A stretch of DNA of 64,000 bases. It comes from an uncultured Bryobacteraceae bacterium (lineage in GTDB: Bacteria > Acidobacteriota > Terriglobia > Bryobacterales > Bryobacteraceae). Shown one piece after another: positions 18,254 through 26,776 of the stretch (the first letter of the stretch is position 1; each line of letters begins with the position of its first letter). Made by a program: the position numbers and the translations under genes. The notes below the pieces were generated by a model that worked only from the letters and a program-made list of their open reading frames with translations, was not told the origin of the DNA and made no database searches. The DNA lies in the NCBI GenBank assembly GCA_938003835.1, contig CALKXJ010000001.1, positions 95,513 to 159,512 of the forward strand, written 5' to 3'.

Positions 18254-19585
18254 GTGTCGGGTCGGCCGGCGATGGGTTCAATCTCCCATCACGAAATCCG
18301 CCAGGAGCTCGAACGGATCCTGCAAAGCCGCCACTTCGCCAAGGCCCCCAAGAAGCGCCGCTTCCTCGAGTTCGTTTGCCAGGAGACGATCAGCGGCCGC
18401 GGAGGGCAGCTCAACGAGCACCTCATCGGGATGGAGGTGTACGAGCGGGGCCCGGATTTTGATCCCCACGAAGACTCGATCGTGCGGGTGCAGGCGCACG
18501 AGTTGCGCAAGTCCCTGGCGCGCTACTACGAGCAAGAGGGCAAGCGCGACCCGATCCGGATCGATCTGCCGCCGGGAAACTACATGCCGGTCTTCACCCG
18601 TGCTCCGGAGGAGGCGCTAGCCCCGGCCGCAGAAGCGACACGCGCGGGCCGTCCCGGGCGGCGGTGGGAGCGCCTGGCTCTCCTCCTGTTGTTGGGGGCG
18701 ACGGCGACGCTCAGCATCGCGCTCGTTCAATTCTACCGCTATCGACCTGCGGAGCCGGCCTGGGCAGTTTCCTACACCCCGGCGATGGAATGGTTTTGGG
18801 GCCGCTTTTTGCCGCCGGCGGCGCCGCCGCTGATCGTGCTACCCGTGCACCCCATTTTGCGGGCGGCGCACGAGGGTGACAGCGATCGCACGCGCGCCTC
18901 CGGTTACGTCATCCCCAAAGACGAGCTCACCGAGTTCCGCGACACCGTCCACTATCGCGAACTCAAACAGTTCGCCTTCGTGCCGTCGACCACGGACTTT
19001 ACGGCCATCGGGGAGACGCTCGGCCTGGTGCGGCTGTTTCAGCTCTTCGCCAGCGCCGGCCAAAGCGTCCGCGTCAAAGCGGCGCGCCTGGTCGACTTCG
19101 AAGAGGTCAAAGCCTCGAACGCGATCCTGCTTGGGGGCAACCAGGCCTGGAGCGGCCGAATCTTCCTTTACAAAGAGGGATTCTGGTTTCACGAGGGGCT
19201 GATCAAGAACATGCGGCCGCAGCCGGGCGAGCTGAGCGTCTATCGACCTGTGTTCGACCCCGTGACCAACCAGCTCCGCCGCGACTACGCCCTCGTGCTG
19301 ATGCTGCCGAATGAGAACCGCGAGCGGCGGATCCTGCTGAGTTATGGCATCTACACGCAGGGATCCCAGGCGGCCATCGAGTTCATGACGAACCCGGATC
19401 GCCTGGAGGAGCTGCGGCGCGCGCTCTTGGCCGCTTCGCCGGATGGAAAGACCCTGCCGGATTACTTCCAGGCGCTGATCGAGACTACAGTGGAGAACGC
19501 CGTGCCCGGTCCATCGTCGCTCGTGGCGGTGCGCTTGGTGCCGGAGGAGGGGCCGGCCGTGGCGGGATTAGTGCGCGAGGAGTGA
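18254..19585 (+). CDS. Bitopic membrane regulator-like protein, module A
   Basis: 443 residues from a GTG at 18254, with GGGAGG six bases upstream. The N-terminal domain of about 110 residues (HHEIRQELERILQSRHFAKA to IRIDLPPGNYMPVF) contains IGMEVYERGPDFDPHEDSIV and VQAHELRKSLARYYE. This module is widespread in Acidobacteriota and resembles a winged-helix or response-regulator-output-sized DNA-binding domain; that function is inferred, not proven. A single membrane helix follows at about residues 137-160 (RLALLLLLGATATLSIALVQF). The rest, about 280 residues, is presumably periplasmic and matches the protein at 32353-33660 in order and motifs (FWG, AILLGGNQAW, DYALVLMLPN). Its divergence from the TonB receptor suggests a ToxR/CadC-like one-component regulator of that operon. 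No enzymatic motif is visible. Confidence 0.7.
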   Translation: MSGRPAMGSISHHEIRQELERILQSRHFAKAPKKRRFLEFVCQETISGRGGQLNEHLIGMEVYERGPDFDPHEDSIVRVQAHELRKSLARYYEQEGKRDPIRIDLPPGNYMPVFTRAPEEALAPAAEATRAGRPGRRWERLALLLLLGATATLSIALVQFYRYRPAEPAWAVSYTPAMEWFWGRFLPPAAPPLIVLPVHPILRAAHEGDSDRTRASGYVIPKDELTEFRDTVHYRELKQFAFVPSTTDFTAIGETLGLVRLFQLFASAGQSVRVKAARLVDFEEVKASNAILLGGNQAWSGRIFLYKEGFWFHEGLIKNMRPQPGELSVYRPVFDPVTNQLRRDYALVLMLPNENRERRILLSYGIYTQGSQAAIEFMTNPDRLEELRRALLAASPDGKTLPDYFQALIETTVENAVPGPSSLVAVRLVPEEGPAVAGLVREE

Positions 19586-19607
19586 GGCGCTCGGAAGAGC
19601 AGCGCCT
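19585..19607 (+). terminator. Hairpin just after the regulator stop, possible terminator
   Basis: AGGCGCT (19585-19591) and AGCGCCT (19601-19607) form a 7-bp stem with a 9-base loop, starting at the last base of the stop codon. There is no U-run after it, so intrinsic termination is uncertain. It sits between two convergent genes; the remaining 145 bases to 19753 hold nothing recognisable. Confidence 0.3.
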
Positions 19608-19752
19608 GTGTCTCGTATCCCTTCACGATGGGCCGGCGCTGCTCCGGACCGATGAGACTGAGCGCCCGGGCGCGCCGTGAGCTCCGCCGACTCCGGCTTT
19701 GCCCGTGCGGCGCGCCAGGCGTTGGGGCTCGAGCCACTAGGCGCAGGGCGCC

Positions 19753-22749
19753 TCAACGCAGGGTATGGAATTCCACCTCGAGCGCGAAGGTGTCGTTCGC
19801 CTCGCTGCTGGCCGGCTGCCAGCCTGTGAGATGCTGGCGGATCAGATCCGCGTTGCCGATGATGCCGAACCGCAGCGTGGGTACCGTTCCGCCGGAGCTC
19901 GGCAGGCTCGGCAGATCGCGGACGCTGATCTGGCCGGAATGGGTCGCGCGCGCCATATAGGTCGTGTAGGTCCACGAGATCTCGAGGGAAACGAGCCGGC
20001 TGCCGTCGGCCGTCAGTGCCCCCTTGGTCTGCACCGAGGTGGTCTCCTGATTGCCGAAATCGGCGCGGCAGCTCGCCTGAAAGGCGGGTCCGCTCCACTG
20101 GAGATCGCACGCGTTGCCCGGCACCGCCTGAAGCGCCCTTCCCTTGGTGTTGTCCGCGGCGGCATCGTAACGGGAGACCCGCGTGCGATTCTTCACGCTG
20201 ATGGTGACGCACCGAAACGGTTGGATGGAAGAGAGAACCTCGGCCTCCAGTTCGATCCGCGTCTGGCCGGTATACGGCCGCTGCGCGCGCGGGTTCACCA
20301 GCAGGATGTAGAGATACGGGTTCGAACGGGCAACCGACTCGGCGCTGTCGATCCGATACTCGTCCGTGAACCGCTGCATCAGCGCATGCGTGGCGCCGGA
20401 GCGGCGGTAGACGAACGCCACCGCCTTGCGGTTCGGGTCTCGCAGCCGGAGCACGATCGTGGTGCCGGCAGCCCAGTTCAGCTTGGCGGCGTCGAACCGG
20501 ATTTCATACTGGGCGGCCGAAAGATCGGGCGCGTCCCAGCTGAAGGTGAACTTCGTAGGAGAGCCGGCCGTGAAGGTGGAACCAGCGACGGCGCTCTGTC
20601 CGGCCCGGTCGCTTGTGCGAAACAGCTTGAAGTCGATCGCAGGATGCACGCGGCCTTCGACATACTCCCGGCAAAAGTCGACCCAGCGGTCCTCGAGAAA
20701 GACGTCCTTGCGGTGGAGCGCCTCCACCGGAGTGTTCCGGAAATCCTTGAAGATCAGCCCGGTGGACTCCTCGCTCAGCTTGATGAGATCGCCGATGACG
20801 CTATCGTTGCCGCGAGTGAAGTACCTAAGGAAGGTCGCCGCGCCGTAGCCGTGGCGGCGCACCGCAGCCGTGCCGGTCAGCGCGCTCGACGAGCTCGGCA
20901 GTTGCTCGAGGCCCCCCTGGAAGAGGAACTTCGCATTCGCCCGCGTGTTGTCGGAAAGGTAGTTCCGGCCGGCCGAGGACATCTTCTGCTCGAACCAGGT
21001 CGAGGCGGCCTCCCACATCCAGAGCCAGGACGCGCCGGAGAAGGTGCGCTGACCCCAGCGGCGAGGGTCGGAGTAGCTCTGGAAGATGTGAAACAGCTCG
21101 TGCCCGACGGTGGTGCGAAATTCCTCCTTGCTCCGGTGATAGGTGTTCAGGTTCAGTTGCAGGCCCATGTCATCCCGGCCCCAGATCTCGCTCTCGGTCA
21201 TGCCGTGCGCTTCGTCGTCGAGGACCATCATCTGGCCGGGCAGATCCGAAAACCGGAACAGATAAACGTCGATCGGCGTCCGGCGCTTGCCGTCGGTGTC
21301 GATGCCGATCGCCTTCAGCTTCCCAAGCGCCTCCTCGAGAATCTTGCCGGTGTCAATGGCCGCTTGATAGTCCGCGTCCTCGCCGAGCGGATACCAGACG
21401 ATGAACTTGCGGTTCGGCGAAGGCTCGGTCCGGAATCCCGCCATGCCCCAGAGGGTGGCCGTCACGAACTTCGGGATGATAAATGCCTGGCGGCGCCTCT
21501 CGCCATCGTCCGCGGCGGCTGCCTCCGGCGCCGCCATCGCCGAGGAAAGCTGGTTCTCCAGAGGCGCCGTAGCCGGCAGCGTGGCCTCGAGCCGGCCGTC
21601 GGCGATCCTCGCCCGTAACCGGACCAGCCCGGCGTCCCGCTCCGAGCCGATCTTCAGCAGAACGATCCCTTCTCCGGCGGGCGCCGGGGAAGCCAGCGGA
21701 AAGCTGATCGTAAGCGGCGCCGAGAATTCCGTTGGCAGCCCGGAGACTCTCCAGATGGAGGTGACCAGGTTGCCGCGAGGCTGGACGCTTTGAGTCGAAG
21801 CGGCCACGGCGAGCCTTTGCTCTTCACGAAAAGCGCCGGCCGGCACCCCGATCCGGACACCGCCGGCCGACAGCGCGCCCCCACCGGGGCCAATTGTGGC
21901 CGATGCCGCCTCGCGCCAGGAGTTGGTTCCGCCCGCCACCCAGACGTCGCCCTGAGAGCCCGCCCCCTCCAGTTGGACAAGCAGCTCATGACGCCCATCG
22001 GGAAGGAATTGGGGCATGCGCAGGTTGACCTGGTAGAGGCCGACCCACCCTGGCGCTAGGCCGCCCCATAACACCTCCGCCCGGTTTCCGCCCACCCAGA
22101 TCTCCGGCGTCTGGTCGCAAAGGTTCAGCGGGCCCAGATTCGCGTTGTTGCCGGCCGGAGCCCCGAGGGCGGGCAGGGGCGTGACGGGTCCAAGACCAGT
22201 CAGATAGAGGACGAGGATCTCGCCGGGCGCTGCCGGATCCTCCTCGGAAACCAGCACATAACGGTCACCCCGGACGTGGAGAAGCAGCGGCTCCCCCTTG
22301 CCATCCATGGCCTTGGTGAACAGGCGCGGAAGATACAACCGCACCGGCACGCTGACCGGGCTGCTCGAGCCCGCCGCGGTGCGGACGCGGACCTGAACCT
22401 GCGCCCCCGAGACCTCGTAAGGCAGAAGGGCATTGATCTGTCCGGGAGCGACAAACCACAGCGGCGCGCGGACGGTCCGTGAGCCGTCAGTCACCTCGAC
22501 GCTGACGCCCTCCAGCACGTCCGGCAGCGGGACGCGGTCGGCCAGGATCTGGCGCGGCGCCAGATTCGAGCCAAAAATCGACATCCACATACCCGGCGCG
22601 AGCTCCGGCGTATAGTCGGCCGCATTGACGACTCCGGACGGGTTGATCACCGGCGGAGCGGTCTGAGCCGCGGCCTGCCAGGGAGCGGCAACGGCGACCA
22701 GGGAGAGAAGAGAAAGGCGGGATAAGAAAATAGATAAACAGATCTGCAT
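19753..22749 (-). CDS. Secreted HExxH metallopeptidase-like protein with N-terminal TIGR03437-like domain
   Basis: 998 residues, with a signal peptide (to about residue 28) and GGAGG ten bases before the ATG. Residues of about 33-270 match the Solibacter-type TIGR03437 domain: VVNAADYTPELAPGMWMSIF, GSNLAP, LWFVAPGQINALLPYEV, YLTGLGPVTP. A ZU5-like segment follows (GPGGGALSAGGVRIGVPAGAF, about 290-390). A peptidase-like domain then carries VGHELFHIFQS (HELFH at 21088-21102, His550), then WLWMWEAASTWFEQ and HGYGAATFL, the HExxH plus downstream Glu arrangement of gluzincins. A beta-rich C-terminal region with Cys residues completes it. It is probably extracellular, with substrate unknown. TIGR03437 is normally a C-terminal domain, so its N-terminal position here is unusual. 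It is convergent with the module A regulator. Confidence 0.75.
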   Translation of the reverse strand: MQICLSIFLSRLSLLSLVAVAAPWQAAAQTAPPVINPSGVVNAADYTPELAPGMWMSIFGSNLAPRQILADRVPLPDVLEGVSVEVTDGSRTVRAPLWFVAPGQINALLPYEVSGAQVQVRVRTAAGSSSPVSVPVRLYLPRLFTKAMDGKGEPLLLHVRGDRYVLVSEEDPAAPGEILVLYLTGLGPVTPLPALGAPAGNNANLGPLNLCDQTPEIWVGGNRAEVLWGGLAPGWVGLYQVNLRMPQFLPDGRHELLVQLEGAGSQGDVWVAGGTNSWREAASATIGPGGGALSAGGVRIGVPAGAFREEQRLAVAASTQSVQPRGNLVTSIWRVSGLPTEFSAPLTISFPLASPAPAGEGIVLLKIGSERDAGLVRLRARIADGRLEATLPATAPLENQLSSAMAAPEAAAADDGERRRQAFIIPKFVTATLWGMAGFRTEPSPNRKFIVWYPLGEDADYQAAIDTGKILEEALGKLKAIGIDTDGKRRTPIDVYLFRFSDLPGQMMVLDDEAHGMTESEIWGRDDMGLQLNLNTYHRSKEEFRTTVGHELFHIFQSYSDPRRWGQRTFSGASWLWMWEAASTWFEQKMSSAGRNYLSDNTRANAKFLFQGGLEQLPSSSSALTGTAAVRRHGYGAATFLRYFTRGNDSVIGDLIKLSEESTGLIFKDFRNTPVEALHRKDVFLEDRWVDFCREYVEGRVHPAIDFKLFRTSDRAGQSAVAGSTFTAGSPTKFTFSWDAPDLSAAQYEIRFDAAKLNWAAGTTIVLRLRDPNRKAVAFVYRRSGATHALMQRFTDEYRIDSAESVARSNPYLYILLVNPRAQRPYTGQTRIELEAEVLSSIQPFRCVTISVKNRTRVSRYDAAADNTKGRALQAVPGNACDLQWSGPAFQASCRADFGNQETTSVQTKGALTADGSRLVSLEISWTYTTYMARATHSGQISVRDLPSLPSSGGTVPTLRFGIIGNADLIRQHLTGWQPASSEANDTFALEVEFHTLR

Positions 22750-23046
22750 TTTCTATTTGCCTCCAAGGCAAGTATCGGCAGTCGAGCGCCGGTATGTCAA
22801 TCCGGCGTTCGAATCCGTCCTATCAACTCGGGACAGCTTTGACCGGCTGTGGCGGAGGGAGGCGTGGCGGGAAGAGCCCGGCCTCACGCTGGAAGCTTCG
22901 GGTACCACGCGAAACGCCCGGCGCCCCGTTGCCCGGTTGTCCTGGCTGCCCATCGGGAGGGCGGAAAAGGCAACGCCTCCCGCTGCCTCCCTTGCCTGGG
23001 AGCGCGACAGCCTGCTCCCAATGAAGCGGAAGGAGGCCCACATCCA
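22750..23046. other. Non-coding stretch between the metallopeptidase and the oxidoreductase remnant
   Basis: About 297 bases lacking a convincing gene on either strand; the short open frames here have no recognisable protein features. The left end carries the GGAGG ribosome-binding site of the minus-strand metallopeptidase gene. The right end carries an AGGAGG-like site before the ATG of the decayed oxidoreductase. It may include eroded sequence. Confidence 0.5.
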
Positions 23047-23563
23047 ATGCGGTATTCGGCAGGACGGCGGAACTTCTTGACCTCGGCGGGGGCCGGGCTC
23101 CTGCCCGGTGGCCGCCTATGGCACCGGGGGAAGGCTGGTGCGCACCGACGTGGGTGATGGCTGGGATCACTTCGTCGTCATCTACTGGTTCCCCGGCGAG
23201 GTCAAAGTGGATTTCAGCTCCACGCAGTGCATCAAGGGCTACAACGACATCTGCTCGCGCATTTACGGCGCGGACGGCACCGCCGAGATGCACGATTACG
23301 CTTCGACGGCGATCACGGGCGCCAAACCCTGGCAGGGCCCCGAGAAGCTGGACACGCACCGGCAAGGCACCTTGAACAATATCCGGGCATTCGTCGAAAG
23401 CATCCGGAGCGGGAAGTTCCTCAACAACGGCGAGGAGACCGCCCGCAGCAATCCCACCGCCATTCTCGGCCGCATGGCCGCTTACCGCAACGCGCGCGTC
23501 AGTTGGGATGAGATGATGCGCTCGGAGGAGAAGCTCGACCTGCGCCTGTCGCGGCTCGGCTGA
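23047..23563 (+). pseudogene. Remnant of a Tat-exported Gfo/Idh/MocA family oxidoreductase
   Basis: The ATG at 23047 keeps an AGGAGG-like site upstream and begins a typical Tat leader (MRYSAGRRNFLTSAGAGLL). After about 22 codons the sequence jumps into another frame. From about 23105 that frame encodes the C-terminal part of a Gfo/Idh/MocA dehydrogenase: AAYGTGGRLVRTDVGDGWDH, YWFPGEVKVDFSS, IYGADGTAEMHDY, NNIRAFVESIRSGKFLNNGE, ILGRMAAYRNARVSWDEM. Intact members are normally about 400-450 residues; here the whole NAD-binding half, roughly 250-270 residues, is gone. This looks like an internal deletion joining the two ends out of frame. The 151-residue frame 23108-23563 could still be translated but would lack the nucleotide-binding fold. 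It probably once belonged to the sugar-catabolism genes to its right. Confidence 0.75.
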
Positions 23564-23585
23564 TTGGAGCGCGCCGCCGCGCGGA

Positions 23586-24815
23586 CTATTCCAGGCGGAA
23601 CAGCGTCCCGGCCCCCGGGGCGAGCCAGTCCATCTCGCGGCCAAAGGGCTCCTCCTTGCCCGAGTAGGGCGAGATGTGGATCAGCCTGCGTCCGGGCAGC
23701 TTCAGGTGGATCGTGAAACGGAAGCTGTGTTGGAGGTCCTTGTTCACCAGCATCAAATACGGGCGGCCCTGCGCGTCTTCGAACTCGCCCACCAGGAAGC
23801 GCGCGGCGATGGGCGGACGGACATAGCGCTGCACCATCTCGACGCGCTCCACCAGGCGGCTCTCGGCGAGCGGGCGGCCCTGGGGCGGCGCCTCCGGATA
23901 GTGGTAGACGCCTTTGGAACGCAGCCGCAGCATCGTCGGCGCGAGCGCGTGGAGCTGCTTGTTGATCCGCCGCAGATAGTCCCAGGTCGGCGTCCTGTCA
24001 CCGAACTGATCGATGGCGCCAAGACGGTAATTGCCGATCGCCGGCGAATAGTAAGTGAAGTACTGGATGCCGCGCCCGCCGTAAGCGAGCGTCGCGTAAA
24101 CCTGTATGTTGAAGGTGGCGTCGGAAGGTTCCATGTAATTGAAGTGCGCGTTGGCGAGGATGCAGTTCCAGAAGGGCAGCTTCGCCTCGATCGCCAGGCG
24201 CCGGATGATCTCGAGGTTTTCGTAAAAGGAATCGAGCATCTCGCCGCCCACCAGCGAGTAGTTGTCGTAGCTGATGTAAGGCTGCTTGATCGTATCGATC
24301 AGTAGCTTTACGTAGGCTTCGTAGGTCGGCACACCGACGCGGTCGGTGGTGACCCGCGAGGGAAACAGGTTGACGTACGGCCACTTGTCCGGCATCACCT
24401 CGCGCAGGATCTGGGCGACCTTGCCGAGGCCAGGCATCAGGGAAGCATGCGGCTCATCCCGGAGGTAGAAGCCGAGCACGGCCGGGTTGTCGCCGATCTC
24501 GCGGGCGAGCTCCTGCAAGTTCGCGCGGATCTTCTCTTCGGGCGGCAGCTTCTCCCAGTCGTAGCCGTTGACGCGCTTGTCACCGACGAAGCAGGCCAGT
24601 CCTGCCTGCCGGACACGCTCGATCGCGCTCACCGGGACGAAGCCTGCGATGTTCAACCCGGCCTCCTTCATCAGGCGGAGCTGCTCGGGCTCGGTCGGCG
24701 CCGTGCCCCAGGCCATGATCGGAAAGTCGCGCGGAGCGGGCGGCTCCGGGGTGAAGATGATCTGCCCGCTGGCGGCGCCGGCGCACATCAGGAGAAGGAA
24801 TGCTACAAGAATCAT
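23586..24815 (-). CDS. Secreted TIM-barrel glycoside-hydrolase-like protein
   Basis: 409 residues from the ATG at 24815, with a signal peptide (MILVAFLLLMCAGAASGQ). The body looks like a (beta/alpha)8 barrel: FPIMAWGTAP, LMKEAGLNIAGFV, NPAVLGFYLRDEPHASLMPG, ISYDNYSLVGG, FWNCILANAHF, LAYGGRGIQYFTYYSP. The DEP motif on one strand and the Tyr/Asp pairs resemble clan-A glycosidases related to GH42/GH2 barrels. A short C-terminal beta domain (YLMLVNKDLQHSFRFTIHLK) follows. No family can be assigned with confidence. The start lies only 18 bases from the divergent AgaS-like gene and shares its -10 element (TATTGT on this strand, six bases before the ATG), so both mRNAs should be leaderless. It may supply sugars to that pathway. 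Confidence 0.75.
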   Translation of the reverse strand: MILVAFLLLMCAGAASGQIIFTPEPPAPRDFPIMAWGTAPTEPEQLRLMKEAGLNIAGFVPVSAIERVRQAGLACFVGDKRVNGYDWEKLPPEEKIRANLQELAREIGDNPAVLGFYLRDEPHASLMPGLGKVAQILREVMPDKWPYVNLFPSRVTTDRVGVPTYEAYVKLLIDTIKQPYISYDNYSLVGGEMLDSFYENLEIIRRLAIEAKLPFWNCILANAHFNYMEPSDATFNIQVYATLAYGGRGIQYFTYYSPAIGNYRLGAIDQFGDRTPTWDYLRRINKQLHALAPTMLRLRSKGVYHYPEAPPQGRPLAESRLVERVEMVQRYVRPPIAARFLVGEFEDAQGRPYLMLVNKDLQHSFRFTIHLKLPGRRLIHISPYSGKEEPFGREMDWLAPGAGTLFRLE

Positions 24816-24836
24816 GCGCTTACAATAGCACTGATG
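24813..24836. promoter_or_regulatory. Symmetric -10 element serving two divergent leaderless genes
   Basis: The 7-mer TACAATA at 24821-24827 reads TACAAT on the plus strand, ending seven bases before the ATG at 24834. It reads TATTGT on the minus strand, ending six bases before the ATG at 24815. With 18 bases between start codons, both transcripts would have to begin at, or within a base of, their start codons. No good -35 elements are visible. Confidence 0.5.
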
Positions 24837-25877
24837 CCACGTGGAGAAACGACCTGGCGGGAGATCCGGCAACAACCCGAGACATGGCTGGACACGGTGG
24901 AGCGGGCCCGCCATGCGGGTTTCGGCGATTTGGGCCCGGCGGTGCTGACCGGCGCGGGCACATCGGCCTATGCCGCTATGGCGATCGAGGCGGCCTGGCC
25001 CGGCTCGCGCGCGGTGCCCTCGACGGAGCTCTTTCTGGACTTCGCCGAACCGCTCGCCGGGCGGAACCTCGTGGTTTCGCTGGCGCGCTCGGGGAACAGT
25101 CCGGAAAGCATTGCGGTGGTGGAGAAGATCCGCCGGGCGCGTCCCGCGGTGCGCCATCTGGCGATCACGGCGAACGCCGAAGGACGGCTGGCGAACTTAC
25201 CCGGCATCGAAGCGCTTGTGCTTTCCGAGCGCGTCAACGACAAGAGCCTGGCCATGACCAGCTCCTTCACCAATCTCGTGGTGGCGGGCCTGGCATTGGC
25301 GCGCCCCGAGGAAGTGGCGCAGGCGGTGCAGATTCTTGCCCGGAGTGGGGAGACCGTGCTTTCCGAGCAGGAGGCCACGGCCCGGAAGCTGGCGGAGCGC
25401 CCCCCGGAGCGCCTGGTGACTCTGGCCTCGGCGCCTCTGCTCGGCGCCGCCCGCGAGGCGTGCCTGAAGGTGCTCGAGATGACCGCGGGCAGGATCGCCA
25501 CGCTGGCGGAGACCTATCTCGGCCTGCGCCATGGCCCGATGAGCTTTCTCCGGGCCGACACCTTGGTCCTCTGCTTTGTCTCCTCCGAAGCGCGGCGGCG
25601 CCGGTATGAACTCGACCTGATCAACGAGCTGCACTCGAAGAAGCTGGGCCGCCTGGTGGGCCTGACGCCGCCCGATGTCGACGGCGCGCTCTTCGATGTC
25701 CACATTGCGACAGAGGCGTCGTCGCTCGCGGACTACCTGCGCACGCCCTCCGAGATCATCTTTGCCCAGATGCTGGCCTATCATGCAAGCCTGGGCTTCG
25801 GCCTGGATCCGGACAATCCGAGCCCGTCGGGCGTCATCCACCGTGTGGTCCAAGGGGTCAGGATCTATGAGGACTGA
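24834..25877 (+). CDS. SIS-domain sugar isomerase/deaminase, AgaS-like
   Basis: 347 residues with two SIS domains. Visible motifs are VLTGAGTSAYAAMAIE, VVSLARSGNSPESIAVVEKI, DKSLAMTSSFTNLVV, CLKVLEMTAGRIATLAETYL, and GLRHGPMSFL near residue 235. The RHGPMS and SxxxT arrangement matches the AgaS/GlmS-C group, which deaminates or isomerises amino-sugar 6-phosphates such as galactosamine-6-phosphate. It is cytoplasmic. It overlaps the start of the PfkB kinase gene by 11 bases, so the two are translationally coupled and likely work in sequence. Its start is chosen from the TACAAT element seven bases upstream; the open frame extends further back but would cross the divergent gene. Confidence 0.85.
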   Translation: MPRGETTWREIRQQPETWLDTVERARHAGFGDLGPAVLTGAGTSAYAAMAIEAAWPGSRAVPSTELFLDFAEPLAGRNLVVSLARSGNSPESIAVVEKIRRARPAVRHLAITANAEGRLANLPGIEALVLSERVNDKSLAMTSSFTNLVVAGLALARPEEVAQAVQILARSGETVLSEQEATARKLAERPPERLVTLASAPLLGAAREACLKVLEMTAGRIATLAETYLGLRHGPMSFLRADTLVLCFVSSEARRRRYELDLINELHSKKLGRLVGLTPPDVDGALFDVHIATEASSLADYLRTPSEIIFAQMLAYHASLGFGLDPDNPSPSGVIHRVVQGVRIYED

Positions 25878-26763
25878 GCCAAAGCTCGACGTTGTCATCG
25901 CCGGCGAGATCAACGTCGATCTGATCCTGCGGGAGGCGCCGCCGCTCGAGCTCGACAAGGAGCTGCTCGCTGAGGACATGGACCTGATCCTCGGCGGGTC
26001 AAGTTCGATCACCGCCTTCAACCTGGCGCGATTGGGCACCCGCGTGGGCTTCGTCGGCGTCGTCGGCGATGACACCTTCGGCCGCTACTGCGCCGAGCGG
26101 CTCCGCTGGGCCGGCGTCGATCTGGAGCGCCTGCGCTGGACGCGGAAGGCCAAGACGGGCATCACCGTGTGGCTGACTCGCGGGGCGCGCCGTGCAGGCG
26201 TCACCTACCCGGGCACGATCGCCATGCTGCGCGCCGCTGACGTGCCTTCGGACTACCTGGCCCGGGCGCGCCACCTCCATGTCGGTGCTTACTTCTTTCA
26301 GAAGCGGCTCCACGCCGGGGCGCCCGCGCTCTTCCGGCGGGCGCGGCGCCTGGGCCTGACCACCTCGATCGACACCAACTACGACCCGACCGAGCGGTGG
26401 GACTCCGGCCTGCGCCGGGTGCTCGAGCACACCGACATCTTCTTTCCCAACGAGGACGAGGCGCTGCGCCTCACCGGGGCGCGCGATGTGCGGCAGGCGG
26501 CGCGCGAGCTGGCGGCGCTGGCGCGAATCGTCGCGGTGAAGCGCGGGGCCCAGGGCGCGCTGGTCGCGACCGGGGGGCGCATCTTCAAGGTGCCTGCGGT
26601 GCGCGTGAAGGCCGTCGAAATGACGGGTGCGGGCGACAGCTTCAACGCGGGTTTTTTAAGCCGGTTCGTTCGCGGCGCGTCGCTCGAGGAATGCGCCCGG
26701 GCCGGCGTCGAAGCCGGTGCGCGCGCCGTGACGCGGGTGGGCGGCACGGCGGCGTTCGAGTAG
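25867..26763 (+). CDS. PfkB family carbohydrate kinase
   Basis: 298 residues, typical for the ribokinase/PfkB family. Features are VVIAGEINVDLIL at the N-terminus, MDLILGGSSSITAFNLARLG (the GG sugar-binding motif), GFVGVVGDDTFGRYC, and the C-terminal signature EMTGAGDSFNAGF near residue 250 with the catalytic Asp and anion hole. It phosphorylates a sugar or sugar phosphate with ATP in the cytoplasm. Coupling to the AgaS-like gene suggests an amino-sugar or tagatose-type route, but the substrate cannot be read from sequence. It ends 14 bases before the convergent heparinase gene. Confidence 0.9.
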   Translation: MRTEPKLDVVIAGEINVDLILREAPPLELDKELLAEDMDLILGGSSSITAFNLARLGTRVGFVGVVGDDTFGRYCAERLRWAGVDLERLRWTRKAKTGITVWLTRGARRAGVTYPGTIAMLRAADVPSDYLARARHLHVGAYFFQKRLHAGAPALFRRARRLGLTTSIDTNYDPTERWDSGLRRVLEHTDIFFPNEDEALRLTGARDVRQAARELAALARIVAVKRGAQGALVATGGRIFKVPAVRVKAVEMTGAGDSFNAGFLSRFVRGASLEECARAGVEAGARAVTRVGGTAAFE

Positions 26764-26776
26764 GGCGGGCGCCGGG

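Noticed and set aside
18254..19585. Reading the bitopic protein as an adenylate cyclase
   Set aside because: The N-terminal module is sometimes seen in proteins given that name, but no cyclase catalytic motif is present in either paralogue.
22757..23080. Possible small plus-strand gene before the oxidoreductase remnant
   Set aside because: No ribosome-binding site, unbiased composition and no protein features; it overlaps the start of the remnant in another frame.
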